This document shows positions 22,244 through 33,735 of a DNA stretch of 64,000 nucleotides, piece by piece. Source of the stretch: Symsagittifera roscoffensis (Eukaryota > Xenacoelomorpha > Acoela > Convolutidae); contig NC_087068.1 of the NCBI RefSeq assembly GCF_963678635.1, positions 4,795,079-4,859,078 on the forward strand, in the 5' to 3' direction. Numbering within the stretch: the stretch's first letter is position 1; every line of letters starts with the position of its first letter. The translations under genes and the position numbers were made by a program. The notes below the pieces were generated by a model that worked only from the letters and a program-made list of their open reading frames with translations, was not told the origin of the DNA and made no database searches.

Positions 22244-23859
22244 CCCATCCGGGTTTTACAGAGTTTTTTAGAACAGTTCTTCTGTAACTCAAGGATGGAT
22301 GATGGTCGTTGGTATTTGGCGAACATCATAATTTTCTTCCGTTTCTTCTTTGTTAAAGAAGTTTCAGGAAGCTGGAGTTAGGGACATAAGACGTTGTGTT
22401 CTTCTTGTGACAACGACTGAGTCTCTGCAACAAAATCAATTCTGATTTCAGAATGGTTGGCTATGTCAGGTTTTTCTGTTCTTCGGGGAGAACTTCTTTT
22501 GTGTCTGATCTAGCTTGGGAATGGCGTGGAGATTGTGCGTGGAGGGGATGCCTGGTTACTCGGATCTGTACGTACACTTGGGTCATCGAGGTGGTCATTG
22601 GTCTAGTTCAATGAAGTCCTTTTCTGCGAGGTCAAGCCGTACTCTAAATCCTTTGAGTTGTGATTGTGAGCGGCATATTGATTGTAGTTGGTCATTCTCT
22701 CTCGAGTGTGGTGGGGTCGTCTTGTCTTTTGATGTTCGTCCTTGGTGTTGTATTCTGATCTATGTAATGCATCATGTGATTTTACATTTTATAAAACTTT
22801 TATTAGTTTAATATTTTTTAATAATGATTTTAGTTAGTTGTTTTCACAAAAGCTTTTTGTTTTAGTTCGGTTATTTTGAAGAGTTACTCACCCTTGAGTA
22901 GCTCTTATTAAAAATAGAGGTGTGGTCACAAAGCGTGGATGTAGCGCGGTGGGTTAGGCCGGCTATAGAGCATGCTCAGGACGTCCTTCCTGGTGGGTTA
23001 GGCCAGGGGTGGGAGTATGATTTCATGCGGTTTTTGTGAGGGGTCCTGTTATGTGACAACGTTTTATGTTGGGTTTGTTGTGGTTTTTCTTATGTCTTGT
23101 TGGTTATGTACTTTTTCCAAAAATCAAATTGTTTGTGGTATGGGTTTGTCTTTCGACTTTTTTGTGTTTTATTATTTCTTTCTAAGACTTTATAATAGTC
23201 TTCAAAAGAATAAATTATCCAGTTTTAAACTGGGTTAATCCGGTTTGGGTACCGTTGGTTTCCTTTTCTAAGTCATGCTGTTATTCTATGATTTGTGGTA
23301 TTTAGTAAGCTGCGTTGGTTAGTTTTGTTTAGTATATGATTCCTTTCCAACCGGGTTAAAGGAAAGTTTGAAACATGTTATTTTATGTTAGAGTTGTTGA
23401 GTGTGAAAACTTGAAACTGAAATTCATTATTTTAAACAATTCTTCGTGGGCGAGCTGTGCGAGTGTGGATAGAATTTCTGTGCGAATGAATGAAAATATC
23501 AAAAGGTTAGTACTGCATTTGCATTTAATTAATTTACCACATAGAATTTGGAAATTTACTGCTAGTCATGGGGGAATATTAAGATACAAATTTTCATCAT
23601 AATTAGATTTACTGCTTTGGGGGAAAATATTATAGATGAATTTACTGCATTGATATTAAATTTAGGAATTTATAAGTGTAAGAGATTAATTGAATTTTAA
23701 AATTGTTTGATGAAATTTGTGATTTTTATTGTTTCTTTTGTGGTTTTTGTAGGTGATTGTCGGATGAAAGCTAAAAATCTAAAGAAAACATGAACACAAA
23801 ATGGTGAGTTTTTAATACTGTAATTAGTTAGTAATATTTACTTAATTCATACTTACCTG
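22244..23859 (-). other. 1.6-kb untranslated 3' region of element 2
   Basis: Counterpart of 3115-4729, the same length within a few bases and very similar. No coding frame is seen on the minus strand. The polypurine-tract candidate beside the LTR is the same weak one as in copy 1. Confidence 0.6.
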
Positions 23860-25659
23860 TTAGTCGTCGGGGAAAAAACCGTGGGGGAAGATGTCGTGAA
23901 TTAGTTCTGAAGTTGTTAGTAGTTTAGCTAGAATGCGGATGATATTTTTAGTCTGAAGTAGTGGCCAAAGCAATTGAAGTGCCTTAATGGTGGTTAGTTC
24001 TTCAGTGCCTACTGCAAACTCATAAGGTGTGTTTTGGATTAAATTATATAATTTGTGATTAAATTTAGTGTTGTGGATGAATTCTAATATTGGGATTTCT
24101 ATAGGCTGTACAAACTCGTGCGGGATAAGGAAGGGTCGGTTTTCGTCGGAGTTGAAGGTCTTGATGATGGGACAGAAGATGTACATTTGGGTTATGGGGT
24201 CGTAATTACGAAGAATACCATGAAGGTTAGTGTCTTTAATACAATACGTGAAATTTAGGAAATATGGTGAAGTGTATTTTGAATTGATGAATTGAAAACG
24301 GTGGTGTGGTTGTCTAGAGGGTGTGTGTAGGTCAAAGTGATTTTGGATGAAACGATAGTAACTGTATGTATGTGTTTGTTTAGTGCGCAACATAATATCG
24401 TGTGAGCAGTGCAAATCTTTTTCGTGTGGTGCAAGGAAATGAAAGGTTAGTGAAAAGATTTGGAAGCGCTCTTTAAAACTTTCGTATGCTTGGGTGTCTG
24501 TTAGTGCTTCTGAAATAATGTGATCATATTTACGGTCGAAGATGTTTAGTGTAAATACATATGGTGTCTTGATGAAAAATTTCTCGGTGATTTGTGGATT
24601 AGCGAAGCGATCGTCGTCTAAGAATTGATCTTGGTTAGCTCTGATGATGTTGTGATCGTAGTATTCTAGTGTATATTCATTAGCTCTAGGTGCAGTGTGT
24701 ATTTTTAGTGATTTTTTATATCCAACGTAAGTAAATTGTCTAGCGGTTAGTGGTGTAGTTAGTCGATATAGCATGTCTTTATTTCGTTCTATATCGATGG
24801 AAGTGCTTGATAAAGGTAAGCAAAGAGGGTTAGTGAAATGATAGTATGAGGTCCAAGAGAGAGTGGGCATTAAAACGTATTCATCTACAAAGTTGCGTGT
24901 TTCGTTAGCGTCGTGAGGGGTGTTTAAGGTGTATTGTGGAAATGAGGGTAAAGTGATAGCTAAGAATTCTTTAGTGTTAGTATGCTGGGGGTGGTTGATG
25001 TATTCACGGGCTGTTCCTGGTTTTGCTGGGAAAGGATGGTTGGGGAATTTTCTTTTAAAAGTGCGGTAAGCTCTATTAGTGTTTAGTGAAGATATAGTGG
25101 ATGTGGATGATGGTGTTAATGATTCAGTATAATTTGAAGAGGGTGTAGGGGGGTTGGATGAATGTATAGTGGATGAGATTTGGTTTATGGTCGGGGTGTT
25201 AAGGTGGTAGGGTTGTTGTTGGAGGGTAATAAAATTATCTAGCTCTGGGGAGATTCGGGGGGTGTCTGGAGAATGAGATGATTGGTCAGAATGGTTTGAG
25301 GAGTAGGTTGGGGTAACTTGGGAAGCATAAGAGGGTGTGGAAGTGATTGGGTCAGGGTTATTGGGCAATATGGGTTGAAAAGGGGGTTGAGAAAAATTAG
25401 AAGGGTTATGAAAATTATTGGATGGGGATGGTTCTGAGTCGGTAAATTCATCGGGGGTTTCAATATTCGGGTTATTTAGCTGTGAGATGGAGTATAAAAC
25501 TGAAATATGTGAGTTAGTGTCGGAATTCATGCCTGATGTTACATTGCTAGATGGAAAATCGGGTGGCGGAAAAGCAAAAAGTGGTATGATTGGGATTGGA
25601 GAGGTAAGATTGGTCGGATGGGAATTTGATCGGTGTAGTGATCCAAGTTGACGGCTCAT
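23860..25659 (-). CDS. 599-aa protein of unknown function, intact (element 2)
   Basis: Last gene of the element and one of the few still fully open. It starts MSRQLGSLHRSNSHP, overlaps the env stop by ATGA (25656-25659) and ends FFPDD. Residues 1-200 or so are low-complexity Pro/Ser/Thr. From about 205 (YRTFKRKFPNHPF) onward the composition is that of a globular protein with many Tyr, Phe and His. No signal peptide, transmembrane span, zinc motif or enzymatic motif is visible. Translation by termination-reinitiation after env is plausible. A protein of this size after env is not part of standard Ty3/Gypsy or errantivirus plans. Possible roles include a captured viral structural protein or a regulator. 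Confidence 0.75.
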   Translation of the reverse strand: MSRQLGSLHRSNSHPTNLTSPIPIIPLFAFPPPDFPSSNVTSGMNSDTNSHISVLYSISQLNNPNIETPDEFTDSEPSPSNNFHNPSNFSQPPFQPILPNNPDPITSTPSYASQVTPTYSSNHSDQSSHSPDTPRISPELDNFITLQQQPYHLNTPTINQISSTIHSSNPPTPSSNYTESLTPSSTSTISSLNTNRAYRTFKRKFPNHPFPAKPGTAREYINHPQHTNTKEFLAITLPSFPQYTLNTPHDANETRNFVDEYVLMPTLSWTSYYHFTNPLCLPLSSTSIDIERNKDMLYRLTTPLTARQFTYVGYKKSLKIHTAPRANEYTLEYYDHNIIRANQDQFLDDDRFANPQITEKFFIKTPYVFTLNIFDRKYDHIISEALTDTQAYESFKERFQIFSLTFHFLAPHEKDLHCSHDIMLRTKQTHTYSYYRFIQNHFDLHTPSRQPHHRFQFINSKYTSPYFLNFTYCIKDTNLHGILRNYDPITQMYIFCPIIKTFNSDENRPFLIPHEFVQPIEIPILEFIHNTKFNHKLYNLIQNTPYEFAVGTEELTTIKALQLLWPLLQTKNIIRILAKLLTTSELIHDIFPHGFFPDD

Positions 25660-28274
25660 CGTGGGCTAAAAAAATTATTATTTTGAGACTGAAAAGCGGT
25701 GGTATGGGGCTGTTCAATAATTTGTTCATAAGTATTATCATCTTGTGATTGATGTGTCATTATATGTTGGATGGGACTTTGCGATGTAGTGAGTCGAAAA
25801 TTTGGATTATGTGTGATTGCTAAATTTCGAAAATTTCGTGGGACTAGGGATAGTGGATGGTTATGTGGTAGGGGTGGTAACTGTGGTGCCGTTGGCTGTG
25901 TGTCTATATTGTTATGTTCTTCGTCGTATGTATTTTGTCGTGTTGCTATTTTTGTGTTATATTCTTTTATTTGTGCGTCTAAAAGAATTTTGTTTATAGA
26001 TGTGGAAAAAATTCCGAAAAATCCTGCAAAGAGTATGCGTGCTACGCTTGCTTGTCTGTTTACTTGTGTGTGTATAGCACATGTGTTGTAGATTCCTTTT
26101 AAAAGTGAGAAAAGAAATCCAATAAAGTTAAACATTGCGTATAAAATAGTCAATTTTTCTAAGATGTAGTAGGGCCATCCTAGAAAATCAAGGATTTCAT
26201 TCTTGAGTGTAACAAAACTAAAAATGTTGATTGGTGATATATCTTGGGGACGGTATTTTTCGCCGTTTAGTTATATATAATCTTTAATGTCTTTAAAATA
26301 TCCGCTATAGTCTTGTGTGTAGATATCGGCAAATCCTGCGGTTTCTGCAAGTTTGCGTAGATTTTGGTCAATTGATTGCCTTTGTATAGTGTCCATCTGT
26401 GTTAACAATTCTTGGAATTGTTGTGTTCTAATGTGATGTTGAATATCTGATTTTGAGTATATTCCTATTGATTGTAAGTCTATATTTGGGTTTCGGGCAA
26501 TAGCGCGAATGCTTTCTGGTGAAAATTTTTTGAGTGGTTGCATTAATGTGGGGTATGGAGTGAGAAGATAATATTTATTTTCATCAGGATTTAGTTGTAC
26601 TACATTGTGGCTATTTTCTGATCCACATGGGACTGCGGTATCCCAGAAATAGGTTCTTCGTGAAAGTGTATCCACGAAATGTACTTTATTCTTATAAAAG
26701 ATAGGGATTCTTTTATAACAACGTTTATCTTCAAAAACGTATAGTGGTGATACTTTTTTGGTGCAAGTATAAAACCATAAGATGTTTCCTTCATAGTCTA
26801 AAAAATTTGATCTATTTCCTGATAATAAGTATCCTGCATAGGGTATTTTTAATACTGCTAGTGCAAGTGATTGTAATATTTGTGTTCGTTCTAATTCACA
26901 TAGTTGGTGTAGTGTTTCTAATTCGGAGAATGACATTTCTTGAAAAATGCGGCTAATTGTATAGTCTAGTTTCATATCCAAATGAATATCATAGTGGATA
27001 TTACCGAAATATGTAGTATTCATGAGTGATAACTCTTGTAGACGTGTGCTATGAGCGTCTTGAGGTTTTAGATGTCCACCAGGTTGACCTATGCTTTTTT
27101 GAAATTTAACTGGTATATATGATGTTCCTTCATTTTTGCGTTTACTTGTGGCGTATGGGTCGATTTTTATTTTTCCAGTGGTCATGTCGAATCCATTTTC
27201 GTATTCTACTAGTATTTCAGAGTATTGTGTTTTATGAAGTGGATTTCTATATTTACATGCAAGTTCTGTTTCTTGATATATTTGAAAACGTGTCAATTTA
27301 TTTTCTATTTTGTGAATGTTTCGAAAATCAGTGCTTATTTTTCGTGATGGATTTACTTGTTCATATGGTATTGATTGTATGAAATATTTGTCGTGAAATT
27401 TGATCATACGAGCGTGTACTCTTGCTACTTGAAATGTTGTACATGTATCTTCGGGGAACCAAACAATTGTTGCTTGTGTTCTTGTTGTAGGGTCGCAATA
27501 TCCTTGATCATTTTTACAAGGTAGTCGGATTCCTTGATAGATCATTGTGTTATCAGATAAATCTCGTGTGAGTTGTATTTTTTCAAGTTGTATTTTCCAA
27601 TCGAAAAACATTATTTCTTGGTATCCTTTATTTTTTGTGTCTGCTTTGCAGTTTGATGGGTTATTTATACCAATGTGTGGTATCCAATGTTTATCATGTA
27701 GATCATAGGTTAATCGTCCGTGTGCGCCGTTATACGGGTATTTGTCGTCTAATTTTATATGTCCTTGGTGTCTTTCAAGTTGTGATTGATGTACGGAGTC
27801 TGAAAAAACTTGAAAGTTAACTAACTTTCTTTCGGAGTTTTTATTTTGTGTGATGTTTAATCTAAGTAATTCATTCTTACAATCGTCGGGATTGAGATGT
27901 AAAAGACGTTCTATATTACTCTGATAGAATGATTCATGGTCAAGTCGGTTTTTGTTTCCGTTGGAGACTTGTGAACAATGTACTTTCTTTTCGGAAAATG
28001 TCGCTGTGAATTTATAACCTGTAACTGTTGTTGCTCGGGCTTTTGAATAGAGTGTTGCTATTACATTTGTGGTTTCTATAGCTTGTGGTTCTGTTTCACA
28101 TTGTGACACTTGATTTATTGCATATTTGTGTAGTGTTTTTTGTTCATTTTCTTCACAATCGTAATGTGTTACTAATAAATCTTGTGGTCCTGTACGGGGG
28201 GAAGGGTTTATGTTTTGATTTGAGGTTACTAGAAAAAGGAGTTGGAAAAAAATTAATAATTTTAGAATATACAT
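25656..28274 (-). pseudogene. env: Envelope-like glycoprotein, broken by one stop (element 2)
   Basis: Homologue of 6532-9150 with the same 872-codon span. Signal peptide at the start, Cys-rich ectodomain, two hydrophobic segments near the C-terminus (about residues 708-732 and 745-765) and a Pro/Gln-rich tail. A TAT to TAA change at 26271-26273 stops translation after residue 667, before the membrane anchor. The position that is stopped in copy 1 (residue 110) is Arg here. A protein ending at 667 would be secreted rather than membrane-bound. Confidence 0.8.
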
Positions 28275-29395
28275 GTGTATGATAATCCTGAGTATGGGTT
28301 ATAAAATGTAATGTAACCAATCGTGTTTTTGGTATATCTGTCGTATTTATATATTACTTCAGTAGTTATAAACGGTGGTGGTAGTGATTGAGCTGTTATA
28401 TTAGGTGGATTTAATGGGTAGGGATGTTGGTTGATATTGTTCAACTTAACTGTGATTTCAAATTTTAATTGTAAACTGTTTTGTTGGAGTATTTGAATAT
28501 TGTGATCACGGATATCGTTGTGAATATCTTGGCGATATTGTAATCTATTAAGTGCCCAGTTATGAAGGCGGTTACTTTCTTGATGTTGTCCAAATAATGT
28601 TGGAGGTGCTGTGAATGTATTCCAATCTAATCTTAAAGGAATATTTGTTAATGATTGTTCTTGGTATCTTGCGTCGAGATTGTTTGGAAAAGTTAAGTTA
28701 AAAGGTGTTGGTGAGATTTGACTAATTGATGGTGTTGATGGGAGTGATAATGTTTCGGGTAGTGATGAAGATGTTGTATCTGTAGAAATGTCTATTGGGT
28801 CATTGACTAAATTTGGTTCACCTTGTGTGAATGAATGTGTAGTCCAATATGGCAATCGTGATGTTAGGTTTGGGGGGTTAAAAGGATTTTCTCGTGCTTG
28901 TTCAGATGTTGGTGTTGAACCTAAGTAATCTGAGGGTAGGCTTGAAGTGCTTCGTTGTGAAAAAAGTGTAGGAGTTTCTGGTGTGATACCAGTGGTGTTT
29001 TCTGGAGTGGTTTGTGATGGTGATTGAGGTATTTCAAAATGAACTCGAGGAGTTTGAAAATTTCTATTTCGACGAGGATGTATAATTTGTCTATTTATTT
29101 CTGTTGTGTTTTGGTTTTGACTTAGGTGTCGTATTCTACTTAGTTCTTGTGGTAGTGTTGGGTAAAGGTTATATGTTGGTTCACTTAGAGATGCTTGTCG
29201 TTGAACTGGTTCTAGTGGTTCAGATAAACGAGCGTGCCGTTCTTCAAAGGTGTAGGGATTATCTTGAAAAGAAATTCGTGTAGATGTTTGAGGTTTTTGA
29301 GTATATGAAGGTGGTGTTGGGTTATCTTGGGATGATGTCGATGAAGACTGACTCTGTGACTGTTGGGTAGCAATTTTTGATGGATTTTTTGGATT
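28262..29395 (-). CDS. 377-codon open frame with no ATG (element 2)
   Basis: Same length and ends as 9138-10271 in copy 1. It is open from the TAA at 29396-29398 to the stop at 28262. The N-terminal third is Ser/Gln/Pro-rich and the C-terminal 200 residues are more ordered (RLDWNTFTAPP, WALNRLQYRQDI). Its last 13 bases overlap the env start. A likely splice acceptor would be an AG close to the N-terminal end, such as the ACAG near 29365, though this is a guess. Confidence 0.6.
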   Translation of the reverse strand, partial: NPKNPSKIATQQSQSQSSSTSSQDNPTPPSYTQKPQTSTRISFQDNPYTFEERHARLSEPLEPVQRQASLSEPTYNLYPTLPQELSRIRHLSQNQNTTEINRQIIHPRRNRNFQTPRVHFEIPQSPSQTTPENTTGITPETPTLFSQRSTSSLPSDYLGSTPTSEQARENPFNPPNLTSRLPYWTTHSFTQGEPNLVNDPIDISTDTTSSSLPETLSLPSTPSISQISPTPFNLTFPNNLDARYQEQSLTNIPLRLDWNTFTAPPTLFGQHQESNRLHNWALNRLQYRQDIHNDIRDHNIQILQQNSLQLKFEITVKLNNINQHPYPLNPPNITAQSLPPPFITTEVIYKYDRYTKNTIGYITFYNPYSGLSYTCIF

Positions 29396-29400
29396 TTACT

Positions 29401-29589
29401 TTAGTGGGAAGGTTTAAGTTTATTATAGTATTCTTCCAAAAATATAATTAGAAAAATTGTTGCTAGGGCAAATGTGATGATTGCTTTCTTTATGCATTTA
29501 CATATTGTCAAAATGAGGGATGAGAAAAATGTTATGAAAATTACAAATAATAAAAAAATATCAGTTCTACTGAAAATTGTTCGTATCAT
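29401..29589 (-). CDS. Small two-span membrane protein, 62 aa (element 2)
   Basis: Nearly identical to 10277-10465. It begins MIRTIFSRTDIF, has two hydrophobic spans with a CKCIKK hinge, and ends KLKPSH. Its ATG overlaps the preceding stop as ATGA (29586-29589), a pattern used for coupled reinitiation. Confidence 0.62.
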   Translation of the reverse strand: MIRTIFSRTDIFLLFVIFITFFSSLILTICKCIKKAIITFALATIFLIIFLEEYYNKLKPSH

Positions 29590-29816
29590 TTAGACAAGTT
29601 GTTGAAATCGTACCTGTGGATATATTCAAGGGTTTTGGAAAGTTGAAGGAATAGTTCGAGAATAGTGTAGAAAATTAAAAAAATGTTACAAAAAATGATT
29701 AGGATTATTAGAAAAGATTCAAGTATATCAAAAAGAAATATTATAAAGGTTTCAAGTATTGTATAAAAATGTTTAAGATTAATGAGTATTTTAGCAACTG
29801 TTTGAGAGAAGAGCAT
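29586..29816 (-). CDS. Small membrane protein, 76 aa (element 2)
   Basis: Intact version of the ORF that is frameshifted at 10502-10693. One long hydrophobic region runs from about residue 18 to 60, followed by a polar tail ending NNLSK. No family recognised. With the following 62-aa ORF it forms a pair of tiny membrane proteins between pol and the envelope block. Confidence 0.58.
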   Translation of the reverse strand: MLFSQTVAKILINLKHFYTILETFIIFLFDILESFLIILIIFCNIFLIFYTILELFLQLSKTLEYIHRYDFNNLSK

Positions 29817-30417
29817 TTAAGAAATGATCTTTTGGTCGAATATTTTTTGCTATTTGGGGCGATTTTCAAGTGTGGTCGAATTATTTATTAGTTTTTTGAC
29901 AAGTGGGTTGAGTTTTGGAAAAAATTGTTGGGGGCAATTCTTATGGTGATCGGGAGGTCGTCTTTTTCTTTATTTTTGTTTGTCAAATGATCCGGGGTAT
30001 GGTGAGATTTTTATACTTTAGGCTAATTAAAATGTTCATTTTGTTACTTTAGGCTAAATTAACAAATTTGTTTTGGGGGTATTCGTGGTCTGAATTGGGG
30101 AAATATTGTTGATCTTTGGGTTATTAGATAAGGGAGGGGTACGGTATTATGATGATATTTATTTTAGTTGTCAAGTTTGAGTAGCTTGCTTATTTTTGAC
30201 CTGGAGGTCGTAAAGTTATAGTTACAGATGTGCCTGGAGTTCTAGATTATTCGTCTAATTGATCTTTAGTTTGAGTTAGAGAAAGTGGCGGATTGGATGA
30301 ATCCTATTGGTCTATTTTGAACTAGAATTATTGCGTACTTGTGAGCATGTTATTTTGAAAAATGTAAATGAAAAATGTTACGGAGGTTTCAAGATTGTGA
30401 AGTATAAAGTTTTAAAA
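29817..30417 (-). other. Spacer between pol and the small membrane ORFs (element 2)
   Basis: Counterpart of 10694-11292 with the same repeated TACTTTAGGCTAA 13-mer. No coding frame seen. Confidence 0.5.
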
Positions 30418-33400
30418 TTACTTTTTAAATTCTACTTTCTTTAATATTTTAGATTGGGGGATGAACATTTTGTAGTTTTTACGTGGTTGATTTCGGAGTC
30501 TTGTTGTTTTTCTATGTTCTGATTTGTCTATTTCTTCTTGGGGTATTATTTGTTCTATCATTTTTCTATTTTTTCTTTGTTTTTGGGATTCTTTATGGTC
30601 TAGATTTTTTGTAGTGTTTTTGGTAGCGGTTGGTTTTGTGCTTTGATTTTCGGTGGTGTTATCGTTTTGTTCTGTATTTTTCAGATGTGGTTCGTTTTGA
30701 ACTATTTTTAATCCAGTGAAAGAATATAATTGGGTTAATTCGCGGAGTGCGTATTCTTTTGGGTAGTAAGGTAATAGGTTGTTTCGATGCTGAACGATTT
30801 CTTTTTTATTTGAGTCGGTAATTTTATATGTGACATCAGTGGGTTTTGCAATTATTTGGTATGGTCCTTTTCGGAGGGGTTGTAATTTTTTAGAAATTCC
30901 TTTTTGAGTATTAAAATTAGGTATCAAAACAAATGTTCCAATTTTTAATTCGGAAGCTGGTGTAAAACGTGAATTGATTTGTTCATTAATGTTTTGTCTT
31001 TGTAATAACTTTTTTGTTATTTTTTGATAAATTTCATTGTGTTTCTTATCTCTATTTAAAATCCATTCGGTGTGTGTACCGGAGGCTAATTTAAGAATTT
31101 GTGGGTGATGAAAATGATCTTCATCGTGTGTATGTAAAGGTAGGTTATAACAAATTGAATCTTTATTTGGTTGACAATAACCTTGTGCATTTTTATGGGA
31201 ATTTGCTGTAAACATTATTGGTTTGCGTGGCTTTTGGTTAAAAACCATTTCGTATGGTGACATTCCTAGAGTTGTCGTAATTTGTGAGTTATATGCTAAG
31301 GGAAATAATTTTACATCTGCTGACCATTCGGTATATTTTGTATCATTTCCGTTGATGATACATCTAAGATATTCTTGTAATGAACGGTTCATACCTTCGA
31401 CTAAGCCGTTTGTCCAAGGTGCATGAGATGTACGTGGTTTGTGTTTAATGTTGTATAAATGACATAGTGTTATTATTTCATTATTTATGAATTCTGTACC
31501 GTTGTCTGTGACTAAAATTTCTGGTAGTCCAAATTTTGCTATCCAGTGTTCATAAAGTGTTGTATATGCGTAATAAGCGTTACAATGTGGTACTGGGTTA
31601 AGTGCTACATAGTGTGTGAATGCGTCAACAATTACCATAATGTAGGAATTTCCTTCTGATGAGGGTGAAATTGGGCCTTTAGTATCAAATGAGATACGGT
31701 GATTAAAGTACAAACTTTGTCCTTTAAAATCTTGTTTTTGTGCTATTTGTTTTTGATTTGGATAAGGTTTATTTAGTTGACATACTATACAATCATTGCA
31801 TAGTACTTTTATCCAGATTGGTGCATTTGGGAAGTAAAAATTTTGTATAAAATTTGAATATGTTTTTTCTGATCCAGAATGTCCTTTAATATTAAAAGCG
31901 ATGAGAATCATACTTAAAGGAAGACAGGGGACTGTGGATTCGTTTAAGTTGTACTCTAAAAGGTCTGTAGTTTCATTAATTGTTGTGTAGTTAAATTTGC
32001 GAAAATATCGGAGGAGTGTCTTGTTGCCTAGTATGGTTGAATCTGCTTTGGTAGGTTTAGTTTTATATTTATGCCATGATTTTAGTTGTCGAATTATTGG
32101 GTCAAGATTTTGGTATTGTTTTAGTGTTGAAATTGTAATTGTTTCTGTTGGAGGGAGAAAAATGTTTTCAATTTCGAATTTAGATAATGGTATTGTATCT
32201 AATGGGTCATGGAGGTCGAAAACTTGATTTATTGTGTATTTTGAATCGGTTGTTGGTGGTCCTGATAAATTTATTTTATCAGTTAAATTTTCTTTTTCAA
32301 TTAATGGGAAATGGTCTTTTTTAGTTTGGTGTTGTTTTGTTTGTTTTTGTTGGGTGTTATTTTTTATCCATTGAGAATATGGAATTGGTTTAAAAGTTGA
32401 TGTTCCAAGTAGGTCAACTTCATAATGATTATTTTGACAATCTAAATAAAGTGGGAAATGTTGTAAACTATTTATTTGTGATTGTTCAATATCAGTTTTC
32501 ACTGCATATTTGCATTCTAATCGGGGTGATGTTTCGTTTTCTGCAAGGTAGAATTTTATGTTTTTGGGTATTTCAACTGTTGTTTTTCGTGTAAGTAATT
32601 CAGGTGGTGTATTTCGACTTAAGGTATCTGGTAATGCAAGATTTTTTCCTGCGGTCCAAACTATATGTAAGTTTGGAAATTTCATTAGAATTAGTTGAAA
32701 TCTGTAAACACGGTGGTTTGGATTAGATTTCTGTGTGAAAAGAAAGATGATTGGTTTATGATCTGTGAATAAAACTGTGGGATGTTTTGATCCAAGTATC
32801 AGAAATTCATATTCTGTCAGTGTATATATTATGGCTGTACATTCTCTCATTAGAGTTGAGAGTCGTAGCTCTGCTTGAGTGAATAATCGGGAATTTGCTG
32901 ATATGAGATTCATTTTATTTGTACCATTATGTGATTGTAATAGTGCTGCTCCGATGCCAAAGTTCGAAGCATCGCACATTGCGTAAAATGGTTGATCAGG
33001 GTCTGGAATTGTGTTTGAAATTTGTTCAGTTAAAAGTTTCTTTATTTCTTCGAATCGTGCTTGATGTTCTATATTCCATTCAAAATTATTTTGTTGTCTA
33101 AGGATGTTTAAAATTGGTCGTAAATATAATTGCATTTTATAAACATATTTACTTAAAAAGTTTAACATTCCAAGGAATTCTTGGATTTTCTTTTTATTTG
33201 TTGGTGGCTGAAGTTTTTGAATAGCGTCAATGCGTGATTTCAGTGGAGTGATTGTTTTTCTTTCTATATTATGTCCTAAGAATTTAACTCTTGTCAAAAA
33301 GAAGTGTGATTTATCGGGTGCTGCCTTCAGATTTTCGTTCTGAAGTATTTGGTGATATTTTTCTAAAACATTGAACATTTCGTCTTTTGTTTGTGATTGC

Positions 33401-33735
33401 ATAAAAACATCGTCTAGATAGGTGATTGCGTTTTTCTTGAGTATTAGTGGTCTAAAAATTTTGCTCATAAAAGCTGAAAATGCTGCTGGTCCTATGGATA
33501 TTCCATAGAATAAGCGGTTGAATTCATATTGTTGGTTTCCGATAACAAATTGTGTTAAACGTCGTGATTGTTCATCTAGTGGCATTTGGTTGTATGCACT
33601 ATTCATATCGGCGGTTGTAAAGTATTTGCCGTTTATTTTTGTTAAAATTACTTGTATTGGTTCGATGGGCCAATTACATTTGGATTCATCTATGAGTGAA
33701 TTGAGGTATCTAGCATCGAGAACGATTTTTTTAAT
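30418..33735 (-). pseudogene. pol: RT (from the active-site region), RNase H and integrase (element 2)
   Basis: A continuous frame. YLDD is at 33409-33420, then the connection domain, RNase H (CDAS, REC, TDHKP, LPDTLSR) and integrase, ending in a Lys-rich tail. The integrase keeps the CNDCIVC zinc ligands and all three catalytic residues (Asp in SFDTKGP, Asp in VTDNGTEF, Glu in GLVEGMN). An 18-bp deletion near 31891 removes the segment that in copy 1 supplies the upstream His of the HHCC finger. The frame is cut from its upstream part by two extra T near 33730, inside RT. Confidence 0.92.
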
